A stretch of 64,000 bases of DNA, from positions 969,501 to 1,033,500 of the forward strand of contig NZ_CP046400.1 of assembly GCF_009762795.1 (NCBI RefSeq), given 5' to 3'. The DNA is from Pseudodesulfovibrio cashew. GTDB lineage: Bacteria > Desulfobacterota > Desulfovibrionia > Desulfovibrionales > Desulfovibrionaceae. Of this stretch, positions 17,479 to 27,658 are shown piece by piece. The translations under genes and the position numbers were made by a program. The notes under the pieces were generated by a model that saw only the letters and a list, made by a program, of their open reading frames with translations, searched no databases and was not told the DNA's origin. Positions within the stretch are counted from its first letter, which is position 1; every line of letters starts with the position of its first letter.

Positions 17479-18609
17479 ATGCCTGAACTTTTTCGTGCGG
17501 CCAAAGCCGCGACCATGATCCCGGGCGCGCCTGTCATCGAAGACGCCGCAATCATCGCCCACCAGGGGATTATCCAGGAGATCGGACGCCACGCCGACCT
17601 GCGGAGTTCCTTTTCCGGCACCGTCACCGACCTGGGCGACGTCACCCTGGCCCCCGGCCTGGTCAACGCCCATTCCCACCTGGAACTCGCCCACCTGCGC
17701 GGCAAATGCCCGCGAGGGGCCGGGTTCGTCACCTGGGTGGAGGACCTCCTCAAACAACCCATCTTCGATCTCGACCAGACGGCACTGGACGAAGCGGTAA
17801 CCGAGCTCAAGCGAACCGGCACCGCAATGGTCGGAGACATCGCCACCCGTTTCGCCAAGAAGATGGCCGGAGTGCTCGAAGCTTCCGGCCTTTCTTTTGC
17901 GGTCTTCGTGGAGGCCATCGGCGAGACCGTTCCGAAGAAGACATTTCTCCCCAAGGGCGAGTTCGAGCACGGAACCTTTTCCGTGGCCGGACACTCCCTG
18001 TACACCACTCACGTGGATGTGCTCCGGGCGGCCAAGGCCGAAGCCCGGCAGCGTTCCCTGCCCTTTTCCCTGCATCTGGCGGAGCACGACGACGAGGTGG
18101 CGATCATGGCCGGGGAGCCGAGCGCATTCCTCGACCTGCTCCAGGGGCGCGGACGACTGCTGGATTTCGCCCCGCCGAAGAAGCGCCCGGTAGAGCAGGC
18201 GGCGGCCCTGGGCCTGCTGGACGAGACCACCCTGGCCGTGCACTGCGTCAGGGTCACGGACGAGGACATCGAAACGGTGCGGGAATCCGGGGCCACGGTC
18301 TGCCTCTGCCCGCGCTCCAACGAATTCATCGGCGTGGGCCGCGCCCCGTGGGAGAAATGGGCCGCGTCGGGCGTTCCCCTCTGCCTGGGCACGGACTCGG
18401 CCGCGTCCAACGATGATCTCGACCTGTGGAACGAGGCGGTGTATCTCAAAAAGAATTTCAACGGTGGGCTCGGGTTCGACGACCTGCTCGCCATGGTCAC
18501 CCGCACCCCGGCCAGGATTCTGGGCGCAGGGCGCAAACTGGGCACGCTGGAGCCGGGAAAGCTCGCCGCTTTCTCCATGGTTCCTGATAAAATATACGAG
18601 CTTTTCTAG
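17479..18609 (+). CDS. Amidohydrolase, aminofutalosine-deaminase-like
   Basis: This 376-residue amidohydrolase has the metal ligands NAHSHLE (about 63-69), HLAEHDDE (about 199-206), VHC (about 254-256) and a late LGTDSAASND (about 306-315), a TIM-barrel deaminase signature. Its family includes cytosine, guanine, S-adenosylhomocysteine and 6-amino-6-deoxyfutalosine deaminases. Since sulfate reducers often make menaquinone by the futalosine route, aminofutalosine deamination is plausible. It is 21 bp upstream of pyrB and probably co-transcribed, which would also allow a pyrimidine role. The substrate is not proven. Confidence 0.72.
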   Translation: MPELFRAAKAATMIPGAPVIEDAAIIAHQGIIQEIGRHADLRSSFSGTVTDLGDVTLAPGLVNAHSHLELAHLRGKCPRGAGFVTWVEDLLKQPIFDLDQTALDEAVTELKRTGTAMVGDIATRFAKKMAGVLEASGLSFAVFVEAIGETVPKKTFLPKGEFEHGTFSVAGHSLYTTHVDVLRAAKAEARQRSLPFSLHLAEHDDEVAIMAGEPSAFLDLLQGRGRLLDFAPPKKRPVEQAAALGLLDETTLAVHCVRVTDEDIETVRESGATVCLCPRSNEFIGVGRAPWEKWAASGVPLCLGTDSAASNDDLDLWNEAVYLKKNFNGGLGFDDLLAMVTRTPARILGAGRKLGTLEPGKLAAFSMVPDKIYELF

Positions 18610-18630
18610 TCTGTTGGAGGCTACTTAAAG

Positions 18631-19560
18631 ATGAAATGGCAACACAAGGATTTACTGGACGTCTCCCAGCTCTCCCGATCCGAGATCACCACGATCTTCG
18701 AAACCGCAGGGCGGTTCCAGGAGTTGCAGGAGCGGCCGGTCAAGAAGGTGCCGACCCTCAAGGGACGAAGCGTCATCCTCTTTTTCGCGGAACCGAGCAC
18801 GCGCACCAAGACCAGCTTCGACGTGGCCGGCAAGCGGCTCTCGGCGGACACCTTCTCCCTGGCCAAGAGTTCGTCCAGCCTGACCAAGGGCGAGACCCTC
18901 AAGGACACCGCACTGACCCTCCAGGCCATGGCCCCGGACGCCATCGTCATCCGGCACTGGTGCTCGGGCGCGGCGCGATTTCTGGCCGACCGGCTGGAGT
19001 GCGCAGTGATCAACGCCGGCGACGGGCGCCACGCCCACCCCACCCAGGCGCTGCTGGACTCCTTCACCCTGCACCAGGAGTGGGGCGACGTGGCAGGCAA
19101 GACCGTGCTCATCCTCGGCGACATCGCCCACTCGCGCGTGGCCCGGTCCAACGTCATCCTGCTGAACAAGCTCGGGGCCAAGGTCCGGCTCTGCGGACCG
19201 CGCACCCTGCTGCCCCACGGCGTGAAGCAGTGGCCGGTCACGGTCTACTCCGACCTGAACGAGGCCGTGAAGGGCGTGGACGTGGTCATGTGCCTGCGGC
19301 TCCAGCTGGAGCGCCAGAAGGACGGCCTGCTGCCCGACCTGCGCGAATATTCCCGGACCTTCGGCCTGGGACAGCGCCACATCGACCTGGCCAACCCGGA
19401 CGTACGCATCATGCACCCCGGCCCCATGAACCGGGGCGTGGAGATCTCGTCCGACCTGGCCGACAGCGCAGGGTCACTCGTCCTGGACCAGGTCTCCAGC
19501 GGCGTGGTCGTACGCATGGCCCTGTTGTTCCTGTACATGACCCGCAAGGGTGAAGAGTAG
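18631..19560 (+). CDS. pyrB: Aspartate carbamoyltransferase catalytic subunit
   Basis: The 309-residue protein has the carbamoyl phosphate motif [20 protein letters not shown] (about 51-70; key residues S-T-R-T), and the [11 protein letters not shown] segment (about 134-144). It also has [11 protein letters not shown] near the C-terminus, all diagnostic of aspartate carbamoyltransferase. It makes carbamoyl-aspartate in pyrimidine synthesis. The ribosome site is TTGGAGG before the ATG at 18631. It is followed by pyrC after a 303-bp repeat-rich gap. Confidence 0.95.
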   Translation: MKWQHKDLLDVSQLSRSEITTIFETAGRFQELQERPVKKVPTLKGRSVILFFAEPSTRTKTSFDVAGKRLSADTFSLAKSSSSLTKGETLKDTALTLQAMAPDAIVIRHWCSGAARFLADRLECAVINAGDGRHAHPTQALLDSFTLHQEWGDVAGKTVLILGDIAHSRVARSNVILLNKLGAKVRLCGPRTLLPHGVKQWPVTVYSDLNEAVKGVDVVMCLRLQLERQKDGLLPDLREYSRTFGLGQRHIDLANPDVRIMHPGPMNRGVEISSDLADSAGSLVLDQVSSGVVVRMALLFLYMTRKGEE

Positions 19561-19598
19561 GGTAGGGATGCCGCTACGCGGCGAGGTCGGGTGACTTC

Positions 19599-19636
19599 GC
19601 CTCCGGCGGCCAAAGGGCGAGCCCTTTGGAAACCCC
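19599..19636. repeat. Intergenic palindrome (CCAAAGGGC type)
   Basis: After pyrB lies GCCTCCGGCGGCCAAAGGGCGAGCCC and its continuation, with a perfect 9-bp stem CCAAAGGGC/GCCCTTTGG around GA (19610-19629) and the following TTTGGAAACCCC. This short motif resembles the dispersed palindromic elements seen in intergenic DNA of Desulfovibrio relatives. It may form a transcript-end hairpin for pyrB. I cannot show other copies in this window except a looser relation to the next repeat. Confidence 0.6.
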
Positions 19637-19775
19637 TTTTCGCACCTCCGGTGCGACACCCAAACAAACTGAACAAGATAACTTGACAGCATATTTGAAA
19701 TAATTGGCCCGGCCACCGATCCCGCTCCCCGCGAAGCGCACCAAAGAGTTTAGGAGGGAGAGAGGGGATGGGGGT

Positions 19776-19836
19776 CCGGGGGAAGGGGAGAGAGGGAAGC
19801 CCTTTGCAAAGGGGTCCCTCTCTCCCCTTCCCCCGG
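19776..19836. repeat. Long inverted repeat upstream of pyrC
   Basis: Two 22-bp arms (19776-19797 and 19815-19836), perfectly complementary, flank a 17-bp centre that itself contains the palindrome CCCTTTGCAAAGGG. The arms are strand-asymmetric, with a purine-rich left arm (GGGGAAGGGGAGAGAGGG) and a pyrimidine-rich right arm. As RNA it would fold into a very stable rod just 28 bp before the pyrC start at 19864. It may regulate or terminate the pyrBC transcript, or be a dispersed repeat unit. Confidence 0.8.
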
Positions 19837-19863
19837 CCGCCGGAGGCCACCATGGAGGTAGAC

Positions 19864-21147
19864 ATGGCGAACATAGATTTGATCATCCGCAGGGCGCGGC
19901 TTGACGACAGGGAAGTGGACATTCTGGTGTCTGACGGCGCCATTGCCGAAGTGCGGGACGCCGCCGACACGCTGGATACAGGCGACGCCCAGGTGGTGGA
20001 CGCGTCCGGGCTGACGGTGCTGCCGTCCATGACGGACTGCCACGTGCACCTGCGCGAGCCCGGCTTCGAATACAAGGAGGACATCGAGTCCGGACTGCGC
20101 GCCGCGGCCTGGGGCGGATTCTCCAACATCATGTGCATGGCCAACACCAAGCCGGTCAACGACACGGCCCCGGTGACCGAGATGATGCTTGAGAAGGCCG
20201 CCCGCCATTGGCCCGGAGGCCCGAGGCTGTTCCCCATCGGCGCGCTGACCAAGGGGCTGAAGGGCGAGGAGCTGGCCCCCATGGCCGAACTGGCCGATGC
20301 GGGCTGCGCGGCTTTCTCCAACGACGGCGTGCCGGTGAAGTCTACCGAGCTGTTCCGCCGGGCCATGGAATACGCCTCCGACTGGGACCGGGTGGTCATC
20401 GACCACTGCGAGGACCCCTACATGGGCGTGGCCGCGGGCGTGAACGAGGGCGCGGTTTCCAGCCGCCTCGGACTGCCCGCCCAGCCTGACATGGCCGAGG
20501 CGCTCCAGGTTGCCCGCGATGTGCTGCTGGCCGAGTACCTGGAGCTGCCCATCCACCTGGCGCATATTTCGTGCAGGAAATCCGTGGACCTGATCCGCTT
20601 CGCCAAGGCGCGGGGGGTAAGGGTCACGGCCGAGACCGCGCCGCACTACCTGCTGCTGACCGAAGACTATCTTGAGGGCGAGGCCACGCAGTATGACACC
20701 AACGCCAAGGTCAACCCGCCGCTCAGGACCGAAGACGACCGGCAGGCCATGCTGGACGCCCTTAACGACGGAACCATCGACTGCCTGGCCACGGACCACG
20801 CGCCCCATGCAGGCCATGAGAAGGAGACCGAGTTCGACGTTGCCCCGTGCGGCATCACCGGGCTGGACACGGCCCTGTCCGTCACCTGGCAACTGGTACG
20901 CGAGGGCAAGCTGGAAAGGGGCGCATTCATCCGCGCCTGGACCATGGCACCGTGCTCCATCTTCAACCTGCCGGTGAACACCTTCCGGGTGGGCGACCCG
21001 GCGGACTTCTTCCTGTTCGACGAGGACGAGGAATGGACGGTGGCGGCGGACACCCTGCACTCCAAGAGCAAGAACACGCCGTTGCTGGGAACCACTCTGA
21101 AAGGGCGGGTAAAAACCCATTTCATTCAGGGCAAAAAGATTGTATAA
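19864..21147 (+). CDS. pyrC: Dihydroorotase
   Basis: This 427-residue amidohydrolase contains DCHVHLREPGFEYKEDI (about 59-75), where the HVH pair and following residues bind zinc. It also has the LAHIS segment and a late CLATDHAPHAGHEKE (about 305-319), the dihydroorotase signature. It cyclises carbamoyl-aspartate to dihydroorotate. I placed the start at the ATG 19864 because GGAGGTAGAC precedes it; an ATG at 19852 has no such site. It is the next pyrimidine gene after pyrB, and probably shares its mRNA despite the intervening inverted repeat. Confidence 0.94.
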   Translation: MANIDLIIRRARLDDREVDILVSDGAIAEVRDAADTLDTGDAQVVDASGLTVLPSMTDCHVHLREPGFEYKEDIESGLRAAAWGGFSNIMCMANTKPVNDTAPVTEMMLEKAARHWPGGPRLFPIGALTKGLKGEELAPMAELADAGCAAFSNDGVPVKSTELFRRAMEYASDWDRVVIDHCEDPYMGVAAGVNEGAVSSRLGLPAQPDMAEALQVARDVLLAEYLELPIHLAHISCRKSVDLIRFAKARGVRVTAETAPHYLLLTEDYLEGEATQYDTNAKVNPPLRTEDDRQAMLDALNDGTIDCLATDHAPHAGHEKETEFDVAPCGITGLDTALSVTWQLVREGKLERGAFIRAWTMAPCSIFNLPVNTFRVGDPADFFLFDEDEEWTVAADTLHSKSKNTPLLGTTLKGRVKTHFIQGKKIV

Positions 21148-21270
21148 ATCGGTTGCTCACGCGGCCACGGCCGCGAAAAAATCGACACAATAGACGCTGT
21201 CCCGAAGACCGGGCGAGACCGGCGCACAAGCCGATGTCCCCGCTCGCGGCCAGCTGACACAAGGAGAGAC

Positions 21271-22605
21271 ATGAGTCAGCCTTTCAAAGACGCGGTAGGA
21301 TTTTGCAAGACCATCATGCGCAACGGCTTTGACGCCTACGTGGTCAACGTCCGTTTGCAGGCGCTTACCTTGAGCGAAGCCGGCAATGAAAAGGAGCTGG
21401 ACATCTGCACCGACGCCGGCCTGGCGGAATTGCAGAAGTATTTCCCCAGCCTGACGGCTTCCGACGACAAGGGTATCGTCGGATTCCTGACCGAGGGCGA
21501 CACCACCTATTATTTCTACGCCGCCGACGTGGACGACGCCTCGCACCTGAGCGAGGCCATCTCGACCATGACTCCCCGGCTGCTCAAGCGGCTGGAACAG
21601 CGCGGTGACATTCCGCTCTCGGCGGTCTGCCCGTTCATCCCCAAGGCCAAGGACACCTATGCGGACTTCGCTGACTTCGCCGAAGGCAGAATCCGCTTCA
21701 AGGGCGACCCGGACCAGGCGCTGAAAAAGGACTATTCCCTGGCCTACCGGGCCCTGCGCTTCGCCGCGAACTTCGACAAGGAGATCGCGCCCAACTCCTG
21801 GACGGCCATCGTACGCAATGCGCCGCAGGTCCTGGAGTTCGTGCCCATGGCCGACTTTCTGGACGAGTGGCACAAGGTCGAAGCGGAGTCCATGTACCGC
21901 TTCTTCGCCCTGCTTTTCGATTCCATGCTGCTGCACGGCCTGATCCCGGAGATCGCGGCCCTGTCGCGGATCAAGCAGATCCGCAACCCCGAGGAAGGAG
22001 CCGAGGAGACCGTGCTCCAGCACACCCTGGACGTCATGAAGGCCTACCCCGAGGAGCTGCCCTACGACTGGAAGGGCACCGTGGCCTGCCTCTTCCACGA
22101 CCTCGGCAAACTCTACACAGCCGAATATTATGACGAGCAGTGGCACTTCCTGCAGCACCACCGGGTCGGGGCCAAGGCCGCCCGCCAGGTGCTCAAGCGA
22201 CTGCGCTTCGAGGAGCAGGACATCGACCTGATCTGCGATCTGGTCCAGAACCACATGCGCCCGCACTTCATGCTCACGGACAAGGGCATCCGGCGACTGC
22301 GCTCCCTGGACGAATATCCGCGCATCATGGAGATGGTCAAAGCGGACATCAAGGCCCGCGACGGCTCCTGGCGCGAGTACAACCACAACCTGAAGATGGC
22401 CGAGCGCGCCGACATCCCGGACAACGAGATCGAACCCATGCTCGACGGCAACCAGATCATGGAAATGACCGAGCTCAATCCCGGCCCGGTCATCGGCGAA
22501 ATCCGCCAGCAGTTGCTCAAGGCCCAGATCGCCGGTTCGGTCAACTCCATGGAAGAGGCCGAGGCCTTTGTCCACACGTACGTGGCCAAGAACAAGATTC
22601 AGTAG
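21271..22605 (+). CDS. HD-domain protein related to tRNA nucleotidyltransferases
   Basis: The 444-residue protein has an HD phosphohydrolase domain (about 240-345) with LQHTLDVMK, then CLFHDLGKLY (HD at about 274-275) and later a QHHRVGAKAA segment. The N-terminal half (about 1-200) is reminiscent of the poly(A) polymerase/CCA-transferase head but lacks an obvious GSxxRG catalytic loop. The layout resembles bacterial tRNA nucleotidyltransferase/HD proteins in which the transferase site may be lost. It follows pyrC by about 120 bp and ends in a strong terminator. Its substrate is unknown; phosphodiesterase or nucleotidase activity is suggested. Confidence 0.7.
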   Translation: MSQPFKDAVGFCKTIMRNGFDAYVVNVRLQALTLSEAGNEKELDICTDAGLAELQKYFPSLTASDDKGIVGFLTEGDTTYYFYAADVDDASHLSEAISTMTPRLLKRLEQRGDIPLSAVCPFIPKAKDTYADFADFAEGRIRFKGDPDQALKKDYSLAYRALRFAANFDKEIAPNSWTAIVRNAPQVLEFVPMADFLDEWHKVEAESMYRFFALLFDSMLLHGLIPEIAALSRIKQIRNPEEGAEETVLQHTLDVMKAYPEELPYDWKGTVACLFHDLGKLYTAEYYDEQWHFLQHHRVGAKAARQVLKRLRFEEQDIDLICDLVQNHMRPHFMLTDKGIRRLRSLDEYPRIMEMVKADIKARDGSWREYNHNLKMAERADIPDNEIEPMLDGNQIMEMTELNPGPVIGEIRQQLLKAQIAGSVNSMEEAEAFVHTYVAKNKIQ

Positions 22606-22628
22606 CCCCCAGGGACAAGACAGACTTC

Positions 22629-22670
22629 AACGCCCGCTCCGGCAATGCCGGGGCGGGCGTTCCTCTTTTT
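22629..22670 (+). terminator. Rho-independent terminator after HD-domain gene
   Basis: A stem AACGCCCGC/GCGGGCGTT (22629-22637 with 22653-22661) encloses an inner CCGGC-AAT-GCCGG stem, and is followed by TCCTCTTTTT on the plus strand. This is a textbook intrinsic terminator for the pyr/HD transcript, and separates it from the convergent histidine kinase. Confidence 0.85.
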
Positions 22671-22716
22671 CGGGCGTTCAGGCGGTACGGCCTGCGACGG
22701 GCGATGACGTCGCCTT

Positions 22717-24744
22717 CTAATGAGCGCACTTGTCGGCCTTGCGGAGCAGGGTGCCGACCGTTGCCACCAGGTTCTCCTCCCGAACGGGCTTGGAGAGATA
22801 TTCATCCGCCCCTGCCTTGAGGAACTTGTCCCGGTCCTCGGCCATGGCGTAGGCGGTCAGGGCGACGATGGGGATGTTCCTGTTGGCCTCACCGGTAGCG
22901 CCGTCCCGGATGGCCCTGGTCGCCTCCACCCCATCCATGACGGGCATCTGGATATCCATCAGGACCAGGTCGTAATCGTGGTCCGCCAATTCCTCGAGAG
23001 CTTCCTTTCCGTTCCCCACGGCCACCACCCGGTATCCCGCCCTTTCCGTGATGGACTTGATTGCCAGCCGATTCACGGACTCGTCCTCCACCAACAGGAT
23101 GGCGTGGGAAGAGGAGGGCTCACAGGGGACTGCAACCGCCTCCTCCGTCTCTGGCTGGAGGGCCTCCCCTATGGTGAACGGCAGGCTGAAATGGAAGGCC
23201 GTGCCCTTTCCCGGCTCGCTCATGGCGCAGAGGTTGCCGCCCAGCAACCCCACCAGTTGGCGCACGATGGACAGGCCCAACCCCGCCCCCTGGTAGGAGC
23301 GGCGGAACCCTTCGTCCGCCTGGGTGAATTCCTCGAACAATTCCTCGATCCGGTTCTCGTCAATGCCGATACCCGTGTCCGAAACGGAAAACAGGACCCG
23401 CACCTGTCCGGGCGGACTGTTCTTCAACGGCGAGGCGGACACCGCGATCGTTCCCGTATCCGTAAACTTCACGGCGTTGCCCACAAGATTGTTCAGGATC
23501 TGCTGCAGGCGCACGGAAGCGCCCAGCAGGTTCGGGGGAATGCCTTCATCCATGTGCCGGCTCAGCAGGATGCCCTTCTGGCCGCATGCCGGACCGAAAA
23601 GCTGCTCGACCAGATTGAAGACCCTGGCAATATCCAGCGGGGTTTCGACAACCCGCATCTTGCCGGATTCGATCTTGGTCAGATCCAGGATATCGCTGAG
23701 AAGTCCGGTCAGCCGGTGCGCCGACTGGATGGCAAGGGATACGTATTGGGACTGCTCCTCATCCAGCCTGGTGGACTTCAGGAGCTGCTGCATCCCCATG
23801 ATGCCGTTCAGCGGCGTTCGCAGTTCATGGCTCATGTTGGCCAAGAACATGGATTTGGCGTAGCTGGCCTGCTCCGCCTGCTTCTTGGCCTCGCGCAACT
23901 CCTCCAGATACCTGCCCTGCTGTTCGATGGAGTTCTCCAGTTGACCCACATGAACCTTCTGCGCCAGCTTCGTGGTCAGAAAAAGCAGGGCGACGACGGC
24001 GATGGAGAAGGGATAGACCAGCACCAGCAGGCCCCGATAGAAGTCTACCCGAGCCTGCGCCTGGGCCACGGCCTTTCCGGTCCGCATGTCGATGGCCGCG
24101 TAAAAGTCATTGATGGGCTGCATAATGCCACGCTTGGCCTCATGGTAGGCGGCCCCGAAGACGATTCCCCTGGCTCTGACTGGGTCAGGGTCCCCCTTTT
24201 TCGCATACTTCCCCTCGGCATCCTTGAAGATTCCCTTCATGGCGTTCATGGCTTCGATTTCCATGAGGATCAGGGCGTCGGAATTGAGCTTGGCCCTGGA
24301 CAGCAGGTCAAACTCCTCATCCGTGACTCCGGCCTGGCGCATCAGCGTCTCCAGCGGCACCCTGGCCCCGGCCCCGGAGGAGGGGGGCTTCGCATCGGCC
24401 GTGACGAAGTCCCAATAAATACGGCCATACCCTCCCGGGCGCGTTTTCATGCCGTCCCGGATGGCGACAATCTCCCAGAAATACTTCTCAAACCGGGCGT
24501 CGCCTGTGGCCGTATAGGTCCGAACCATCCGCGTCAGGTCGTCGGAACTCTGCCGAAGCTGGTCGGCAAGCTGGTAGGATTCGTACCGGATATGCGTTGC
24601 GCCGCTCAGCCTGTCCAGGGAGACCTTCTGCATGGCCAACCCGTAGGCTGCGATCAGGATCAGGCAGACAAGCACCACGCTCTCGACCAGGATGATCGTA
24701 GGCAACAGCTTTTCTTTATTGAGCCATGTCGCGGAACCGCCCAT
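22717..24744 (-). CDS. Hybrid sensor histidine kinase with C-terminal receiver
   Basis: This 675-residue protein has a transmembrane segment near residues 14-36, a periplasmic sensing region to about 238, and a second transmembrane segment near 239-259. A coiled linker follows, then the phospho-acceptor H306 in [11 protein letters not shown], an ATPase domain ([22 protein letters not shown]), and a receiver domain (from about 547) with phospho-acceptor D597. It senses a periplasmic signal, autophosphorylates, and passes phosphate to its own receiver. The periplasmic part carries a Thr-rich helical hairpin-like pattern but no ligand motif I recognise. The start at 24744 (ATG) precedes the first membrane helix. 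No cognate regulator lies beside it. Confidence 0.88.
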   Translation of the reverse strand: MGGSATWLNKEKLLPTIILVESVVLVCLILIAAYGLAMQKVSLDRLSGATHIRYESYQLADQLRQSSDDLTRMVRTYTATGDARFEKYFWEIVAIRDGMKTRPGGYGRIYWDFVTADAKPPSSGAGARVPLETLMRQAGVTDEEFDLLSRAKLNSDALILMEIEAMNAMKGIFKDAEGKYAKKGDPDPVRARGIVFGAAYHEAKRGIMQPINDFYAAIDMRTGKAVAQAQARVDFYRGLLVLVYPFSIAVVALLFLTTKLAQKVHVGQLENSIEQQGRYLEELREAKKQAEQASYAKSMFLANMSHELRTPLNGIMGMQQLLKSTRLDEEQSQYVSLAIQSAHRLTGLLSDILDLTKIESGKMRVVETPLDIARVFNLVEQLFGPACGQKGILLSRHMDEGIPPNLLGASVRLQQILNNLVGNAVKFTDTGTIAVSASPLKNSPPGQVRVLFSVSDTGIGIDENRIEELFEEFTQADEGFRRSYQGAGLGLSIVRQLVGLLGGNLCAMSEPGKGTAFHFSLPFTIGEALQPETEEAVAVPCEPSSSHAILLVEDESVNRLAIKSITERAGYRVVAVGNGKEALEELADHDYDLVLMDIQMPVMDGVEATRAIRDGATGEANRNIPIVALTAYAMAEDRDKFLKAGADEYLSKPVREENLVATVGTLLRKADKCAH

Positions 24745-25059
24745 TCCCTTTACCCTCAGACTCCGGCACAGCCGGCTGGTTTTATCGACAATTGCAACTA
24801 TCCGAATAGAGAAATGCCTCGACCATAGCCCTGCTGAACATATGCGTCGATTATTTCCTGCCCCCCGCCGGAAAGGCTCGTCTTCCGACCTCGTTTGGCC
24901 GGCGCCCCATCTCCTGCCCCGGGGACTGCGCGGCCAGCCAGGGAATTCCAGCACGCCGGACTTTTCATTCCCGCCCACATCTCCTACAGAAATGGCGCGG
25001 GGTGACGCTGCCCGGTCACCCGCCTAAAGGACTTCACCAAGCTCAACAAGGGATGCGAC

Positions 25060-25578
25060 ATGACCGACCGACCCGTGCTGTACGTATTTTCCGGCCTCCC
25101 CGGGACAGGGAAGACAACACTGGCGCGATGCCTCTCGCGGCACCTCGGAGCATGCTTCCTGCGGATCGACACCATCGAGCAGGGGCTCAGGGACCTTTGC
25201 GGCTGTGACGTTCAAGGCGAGGGATACCGGCTCGCCTACAGGATTGCCCAGGACAATCTCCTGAACGGGGTCAGCGTCGTGGCCGACTGCTGCAACCCCA
25301 TCGCCCTCACGAGGGATGAGTGGAACGATGTTGCCGAGCGAGCCGATTCCGACAGGGTCAACCTGGAGATCACCTGTTCCGACCCAACCCGCCACCGCGA
25401 ACGGGTGGAGTCTCGCTCCTCCGACATACAGGGCCTTGCGCTCCCGACATGGGAGGACGTGCTCGCCAGGAAGTACGATCCATGGGAAGGGGATGACGTC
25501 ATCCGCCTGGACACAGCCTGCCGGTCCATAGAGGAAAGCCTCGATGCGCTGCTTTCAGCCATCGAAAACCGGCCCTGA
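25060..25578 (+). CDS. P-loop ATPase / small kinase
   Basis: This 172-residue protein begins with an SGLPGTGKTTLA Walker A (about 11-22), has the sugar/nucleoside-kinase-like RIDTIEQ segment and a DCCNPIALTRDEW stretch resembling kinases of the AAA_33 (zeta-toxin/gluconate kinase-like) group. It probably phosphorylates a small molecule or RNA. The ATG at 25060 follows AAGGGATGCGAC. It stands alone between two minus-strand genes, so no operon context helps. A toxin role cannot be excluded but there is no antitoxin partner. Confidence 0.65.
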   Translation: MTDRPVLYVFSGLPGTGKTTLARCLSRHLGACFLRIDTIEQGLRDLCGCDVQGEGYRLAYRIAQDNLLNGVSVVADCCNPIALTRDEWNDVAERADSDRVNLEITCSDPTRHRERVESRSSDIQGLALPTWEDVLARKYDPWEGDDVIRLDTACRSIEESLDALLSAIENRP

Positions 25579-25598
25579 CGGGCTCGAAACAAAGGAAA

Positions 25599-26531
25599 CT
25601 AGACCGCGAGGTCGGCGAACTGCGGCTCGGCAGCGGTGGTGCCTGCCGCGCCATAGGCGGCCATGGCGGCCTGGTAGGTTGCTGAGGTCGGGGAGAACTC
25701 GGCCTCGAGCTGGCTGGTCAGGTCCTGCAGCTGAGCGGTCTCGTCCAGATCACCCTTGAGGTCGTTGAGAAGCTGCTCAGTAAGGTTGACCTCGTCGGCG
25801 GGGTCACCGGCAGAGGCTTCCACCGCACGCATATACAGGCGCGTGGTCAGGTCCTGGGTCGCGGTCGCACCGCCCACAGGGGCTTCGCCGGCGAAGAAGA
25901 CCTCGTCGGACCCGTTGTCGAAGTAGGTGTTGATGGCGTTGTTCAGCGAGCCGTTGAACTGGGCGATGGCCGCATCGCCCGCGGCAAAGCCGAAGTTGCG
26001 GTCGATAATCTTCAGGGTGGAGACAAGGCCGTCGGAGAGGGATTCCTCGGTAACGCCGGAGCCGGTGGCCTTGAGAATGGACCCCGCCGCCGCGGCTGCC
26101 GCGTCGTCGCCGAAGCGCTCGCGAATCCAGTCCATGGTGTCGGCCAGGGACTGGCGCAGGTCGGAGGAGTCTTTCTGCTCGCCGTCCGCACCGGTCTCGG
26201 TGCCGGTTCCGTTCTCCTCAAGGCGGCGGATGACCTCATGGGCGAAGACCGCGCCGAGGGTCAGCTCGCCTGACCGCTGGCCGGTGGCATCGGTGACGGT
26301 CTCCACGGGCAGCTTGCCCTGCTGGCCCGGAGCCTTGGCCAGGGCCTCGGCAGCCGGTGTGAGCCCGGCATGGGCGGGATCGATGCCGATGGCCTGGGCC
26401 AACTGGCCGAGCCGCTTGCCCGGCGCATCGATCAGCATATCCCCGGACGAGTCAACGGCCTTGCCCTGTCGCTGCTGCGCGGCAAAGTCCTGCATGAACC
26501 CTAGGTTGATATGGCTGCCCTGTATTTGCAT
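25599..26531 (-). CDS. Conserved hypothetical protein, Ala/Gln-rich
   Basis: The 310-residue protein starts MQIQGSHINLGFMQDF and is rich in Ala, Gly, Asp and Thr, with no cysteine and no signal peptide. Its mid part (DTMDWIRERFGDDAAAAAA) and end (TSQLEAEFSPTSATYQAAM) suggest helical bundles. I do not recognise a family; the lack of hydrophobic segments makes it cytoplasmic or secreted by a non-Sec route, as seen in flagellar or cell-surface-linked proteins. The ATG at 26531 has GATAAGAAGGAC before it; an upstream in-frame TTG at 26552 would add seven residues. Confidence 0.6.
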   Translation of the reverse strand: MQIQGSHINLGFMQDFAAQQRQGKAVDSSGDMLIDAPGKRLGQLAQAIGIDPAHAGLTPAAEALAKAPGQQGKLPVETVTDATGQRSGELTLGAVFAHEVIRRLEENGTGTETGADGEQKDSSDLRQSLADTMDWIRERFGDDAAAAAAGSILKATGSGVTEESLSDGLVSTLKIIDRNFGFAAGDAAIAQFNGSLNNAINTYFDNGSDEVFFAGEAPVGGATATQDLTTRLYMRAVEASAGDPADEVNLTEQLLNDLKGDLDETAQLQDLTSQLEAEFSPTSATYQAAMAAYGAAGTTAAEPQFADLAV

Positions 26532-26782
26532 GTCCTTCTTATCGGAAGGCAAACGCCTATCTTTAGGGTCTCTGCACGAAAAATCGGCGTCATCATTGGG
26601 CTGACGGTCGACTCATCGCCAAAAGTGAAGCTATCTCTTTCAGTTGCCGATTGGATAGACGGGAATAAAGCCGCCCCCCCCAAAGGGGATGGCCAAATGA
26701 GGAGGATGACACCGGACCGGGGGCTCCCCTCCCTCGCCAGGATGCGGAAGGACCTTGATTCCGGGCTGTTGCCCCTGTGGAG

Positions 26783-27658
26783 CTATTTCACGGCAACCCA
26801 GCTGGAGGCCATGGAGACCAAGGTTACGCCTCCGGCCAGCATGGCCAGTTGGGACAGGGGCAGAAAATGGATTTGCAGCATGAACGGCGGGAAGTTGAGG
26901 GCGTCCGCCGTAAAGGCGTGAACCGCATAGAGCAGGCCGATGCCCCCCAGTGAACCGAGCAGCCCCTGGATGAAGCCGCCGGTCAACAGGGGCCAGCGGA
27001 TATAGCTCGGCCGTGCGCCCACCAGGGAGAGGATTTCCACCTCATCCATGCGGGTCATGAGCGAAAGCTTGATGGTGTTGTGCACCACCAGGGAAACGAC
27101 AAGCCCAAGGAAGCCGAGCACGGGCCAGATGACCGCCTTGGCGATGGTGGTCCAGCCCTGAGCCAGATCGCCCTGGAACGGGGTGTAATCGACCTGGTCC
27201 ACACCGGGCAGGCTCCTCAGGTCCGTGAGCAGCGCATTGGCCCACCCCTGCTTCTGGGCCTCGGGCGGGACCTTGAACGAAGCCAGGGCGGAGTACGGCA
27301 AAGGATTGTTCTCCTCAAGCCAGGAAAAATCGCCGCCCTCACCCATGGTGTCGGCAAGCTCCTTGAGCGCGCTCTCCGGGGTGTACGTCTTGAACTCGTC
27401 CAGATGCGGCATGGCCTGCACCACGCCCCAGTCCTTGCGCACCGCCTCACCATTGAGGCCGGTCTTCCAGTAGACCTGAAACTCCACCTCGCCGCGCGAT
27501 TTGGCCAGCTCCAGGTTCACGTTGAAAATCCCGGTCAGGATCAGGCCGGTGAGCAGCGTGACCATGGCCACGGCGACCAGCGTGAGCAGTTGGGCCACGG
27601 GGTGGAGCATGAAATCCGCGATGCCGCGCAAGGTGAGCCGGAAGAGTTGCCCGATCAC
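26783..27658 (-). CDS. ftsX: FtsX-like cell-division ABC permease
   Basis: This 291-residue protein has four predicted transmembrane segments (near 20-45, 175-197, 215-240 and 255-280) with a periplasmic loop between the first two, as in FtsX. It pairs with the ATPase FtsE to control peptidoglycan hydrolysis at the septum. The ftsE stop overlaps the start (GTGATC, start at 27658), and GGAGGGG lies just upstream, so translation is coupled. The C-terminus ends within a membrane helix as in family members. Confidence 0.9.
   Translation of the reverse strand: MIGQLFRLTLRGIADFMLHPVAQLLTLVAVAMVTLLTGLILTGIFNVNLELAKSRGEVEFQVYWKTGLNGEAVRKDWGVVQAMPHLDEFKTYTPESALKELADTMGEGGDFSWLEENNPLPYSALASFKVPPEAQKQGWANALLTDLRSLPGVDQVDYTPFQGDLAQGWTTIAKAVIWPVLGFLGLVVSLVVHNTIKLSLMTRMDEVEILSLVGARPSYIRWPLLTGGFIQGLLGSLGGIGLLYAVHAFTADALNFPPFMLQIHFLPLSQLAMLAGGVTLVSMASSWVAVK

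Noticed and set aside
25060-25578. A zeta-toxin-like toxin
   Set aside because: The P-loop kinase resembles that broad fold, but no antitoxin gene adjoins it and no toxin-specific residues can be seen.
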